Assembly: GCA_016296165.1 (NCBI GenBank)
Contig: JAEDJV010000139.1
Location: forward strand, 1-6,437
Origin: Oscillospiraceae bacterium
Lineage (GTDB): Bacteria; Bacillota; Clostridia; Oscillospirales; Ruminococcaceae
Reading direction: 5' to 3'
DNA length: 6,437 bases
Below are positions 5,777 to 6,437 of the stretch, piece after piece; positions within the stretch are counted from its first letter, which is position 1; each line of letters begins with the position of its first letter. Below the pieces are notes generated by a model. It did not search any database. It saw only the letters and a list, made by a program, of their open reading frames with translations, and was not told the origin of the DNA. The translations under genes and the position numbers were made by a program.

Positions 5777-6244
5777 ATGGAAAAAAGAGTACGGGATTCA
5801 TATGCAGAACAGGTACACGTATTAACGCAGGCAAACATTAACGGATACAACAGACTTTTCGGCGGACAGCTTATGGAGTGGATAGACATTGTAGCGGCAG
5901 TTGTAGCGAGGAGACATGCCGGAAAAAATGTTACCACAGCGGTAGTGGATACACTCACATTCAATGGACCGGCTCATCCTAATGATACTATAATAATATG
6001 CGGATATGTGACATATGTAGGAACAACTTCCATGGAAGTGTGTACAAAGACATATGTGGAGAATCTGGACGGTAGCAGAAAGCTTATCAATACTGCATAT
6101 CTTGTTATGGTAGCTCTTGATGAAAACGAAAAACCTACACCTGTACCGGGACTTGTTATCGAAAGCTACGAAGAGAAAATAGAATGGGATGCCGCAAAGA
6201 AAAGAGCTGAATTAAGAAAGCAGAGAAGGTTGGAAAAATTCTGA
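5777..6244 (+). CDS. Acyl-CoA thioesterase, hotdog fold (YciA/YkhA-like)
   Basis: This 155-residue cytoplasmic enzyme would hydrolyse acyl-CoA thioesters to free acid and CoA. The family signature is clear: ANINGYNRLFGGQLMEWID (19-37) matches the Asn/Gly/FGG/WxD helix region of YciA-type thioesterases. Asp37 is the likely catalytic acid. It is followed by an alternating beta-sheet region (TTAVVDTLTFNGPAHPNDTI) and a charged C-terminal helix rich in Lys, Arg and Glu. The length fits the single-hotdog family, which works as an oligomer. ATG 5777 was chosen over an in-frame TTG at 5744 because GAGGA ends 7 nt upstream and family similarity starts soon after. It has its own strong promoter and a terminator before it, so it is a separate unit from the ABC operon. 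Its natural acyl chain length cannot be told from sequence. No terminator was found after it. Confidence 0.92.
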   Translation: MEKRVRDSYAEQVHVLTQANINGYNRLFGGQLMEWIDIVAAVVARRHAGKNVTTAVVDTLTFNGPAHPNDTIIICGYVTYVGTTSMEVCTKTYVENLDGSRKLINTAYLVMVALDENEKPTPVPGLVIESYEEKIEWDAAKKRAELRKQRRLEKF

Positions 6245-6437
6245 TTAAATGCTGTCATATATCAAACATGGACGTACAGAGTAATTCTGCTGATTTATTA
6301 CAGTATTACGTTTATGATAGTTATCCTGACTGAATGTTCAGAAAGAAATATGGAGATAGATGAGCTCTACAATATACTGAATGCTCGTAAAGAATGAGAT
6401 AGAATGATTAAATTATCTTGAATTCTTCTGAATGATG
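6245..6437 (+). other. 3' flank without a recognised gene; open frame continues after the thioesterase stop
   Basis: The thioesterase frame stays open for 50 codons after its TGA, to TGA 6395-6397. It reads first hydrophobic (VILLIYYSITFMIVIL) and then polar (MEIDELYNILNARKE). The only in-frame ATGs are 6314, which would give 27 residues, and an internal one, and neither has a ribosome site. The stretch may be a degraded gene or chance. No terminator, tRNA or repeat of note is seen; CTGAATG occurs three times (6330, 6378, 6430). Confidence 0.3.

Noticed and set aside
5770..5964. 64-residue open frame on the - strand
   Set aside because: It is antisense to the conserved thioesterase signature region and has no independent support.
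6326..6437. Three CTGAATG copies as a repeat array or attachment site
   Set aside because: The spacing is irregular, the unit is only 7 bp, and no flanking structure supports CRISPR or recombination sites.

Overview
The window looks like part of a low-GC Gram-positive chromosome, most likely a gut or rumen clostridium (Ruminococcus-like). The grounds are AT-rich third codon positions, strong AAGGAGG-type ribosome binding sites, a PD-(D/E)XK nuclease of the DUF1703 type and a sensor-kinase/ABC-transporter module typical of Firmicutes. The genus is inferred from style only; no rRNA or marker gene is present.

Layout, all genes on the + strand. (1) 2-268: the 3' end of a gene for a PD-(D/E)XK nuclease-domain protein. 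(2) 258-1210: a sensor histidine kinase. Its catalytic part is intact from 371, but its N-terminal membrane anchor lies in another frame (258-332), separated by a T7 run. It ends in a hairpin terminator (1196-1223). (3) 1247-1278: a candidate promoter with a TATAAT box and a dyad where the -35 box should be. It precedes a four-gene operon: ABC ATPase (1316-2275), two related six-helix permeases (2229-3029 and 3039-3818) and a membrane-anchored S41 serine peptidase with a PDZ-like region (3832-5481). The operon closes with a strong hairpin (5501-5530). (4) 5537-5776: a spacer with a near-consensus sigma-70 promoter (TTGACA, 17 bp, TAAAAT), a possible 29-residue leader ORF and a small hairpin. 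(5) 5777-6244: a hotdog-fold acyl-CoA thioesterase. (6) 6245-6437: no recognised gene, although the thioesterase frame stays open for 50 more codons after its stop.

How the genes may work together: the ATPase has Glu in place of the Q-loop Gln and is followed by two distinct but related permeases. This is the arrangement of LanFEG lantibiotic-immunity and CprABC-type resistance transporters, usually controlled by a small HAMP-less sensor kinase with a response regulator. The S41 peptidase as fourth gene recalls NSR, the S41 nisin resistance protease encoded beside an ABC pump. The inferred role is therefore two-armed defence against an antimicrobial peptide, by expulsion and by cleavage. No response regulator is visible, and the kinase anchor is frame-disrupted, so the regulatory half may be broken, switchable or recoded.
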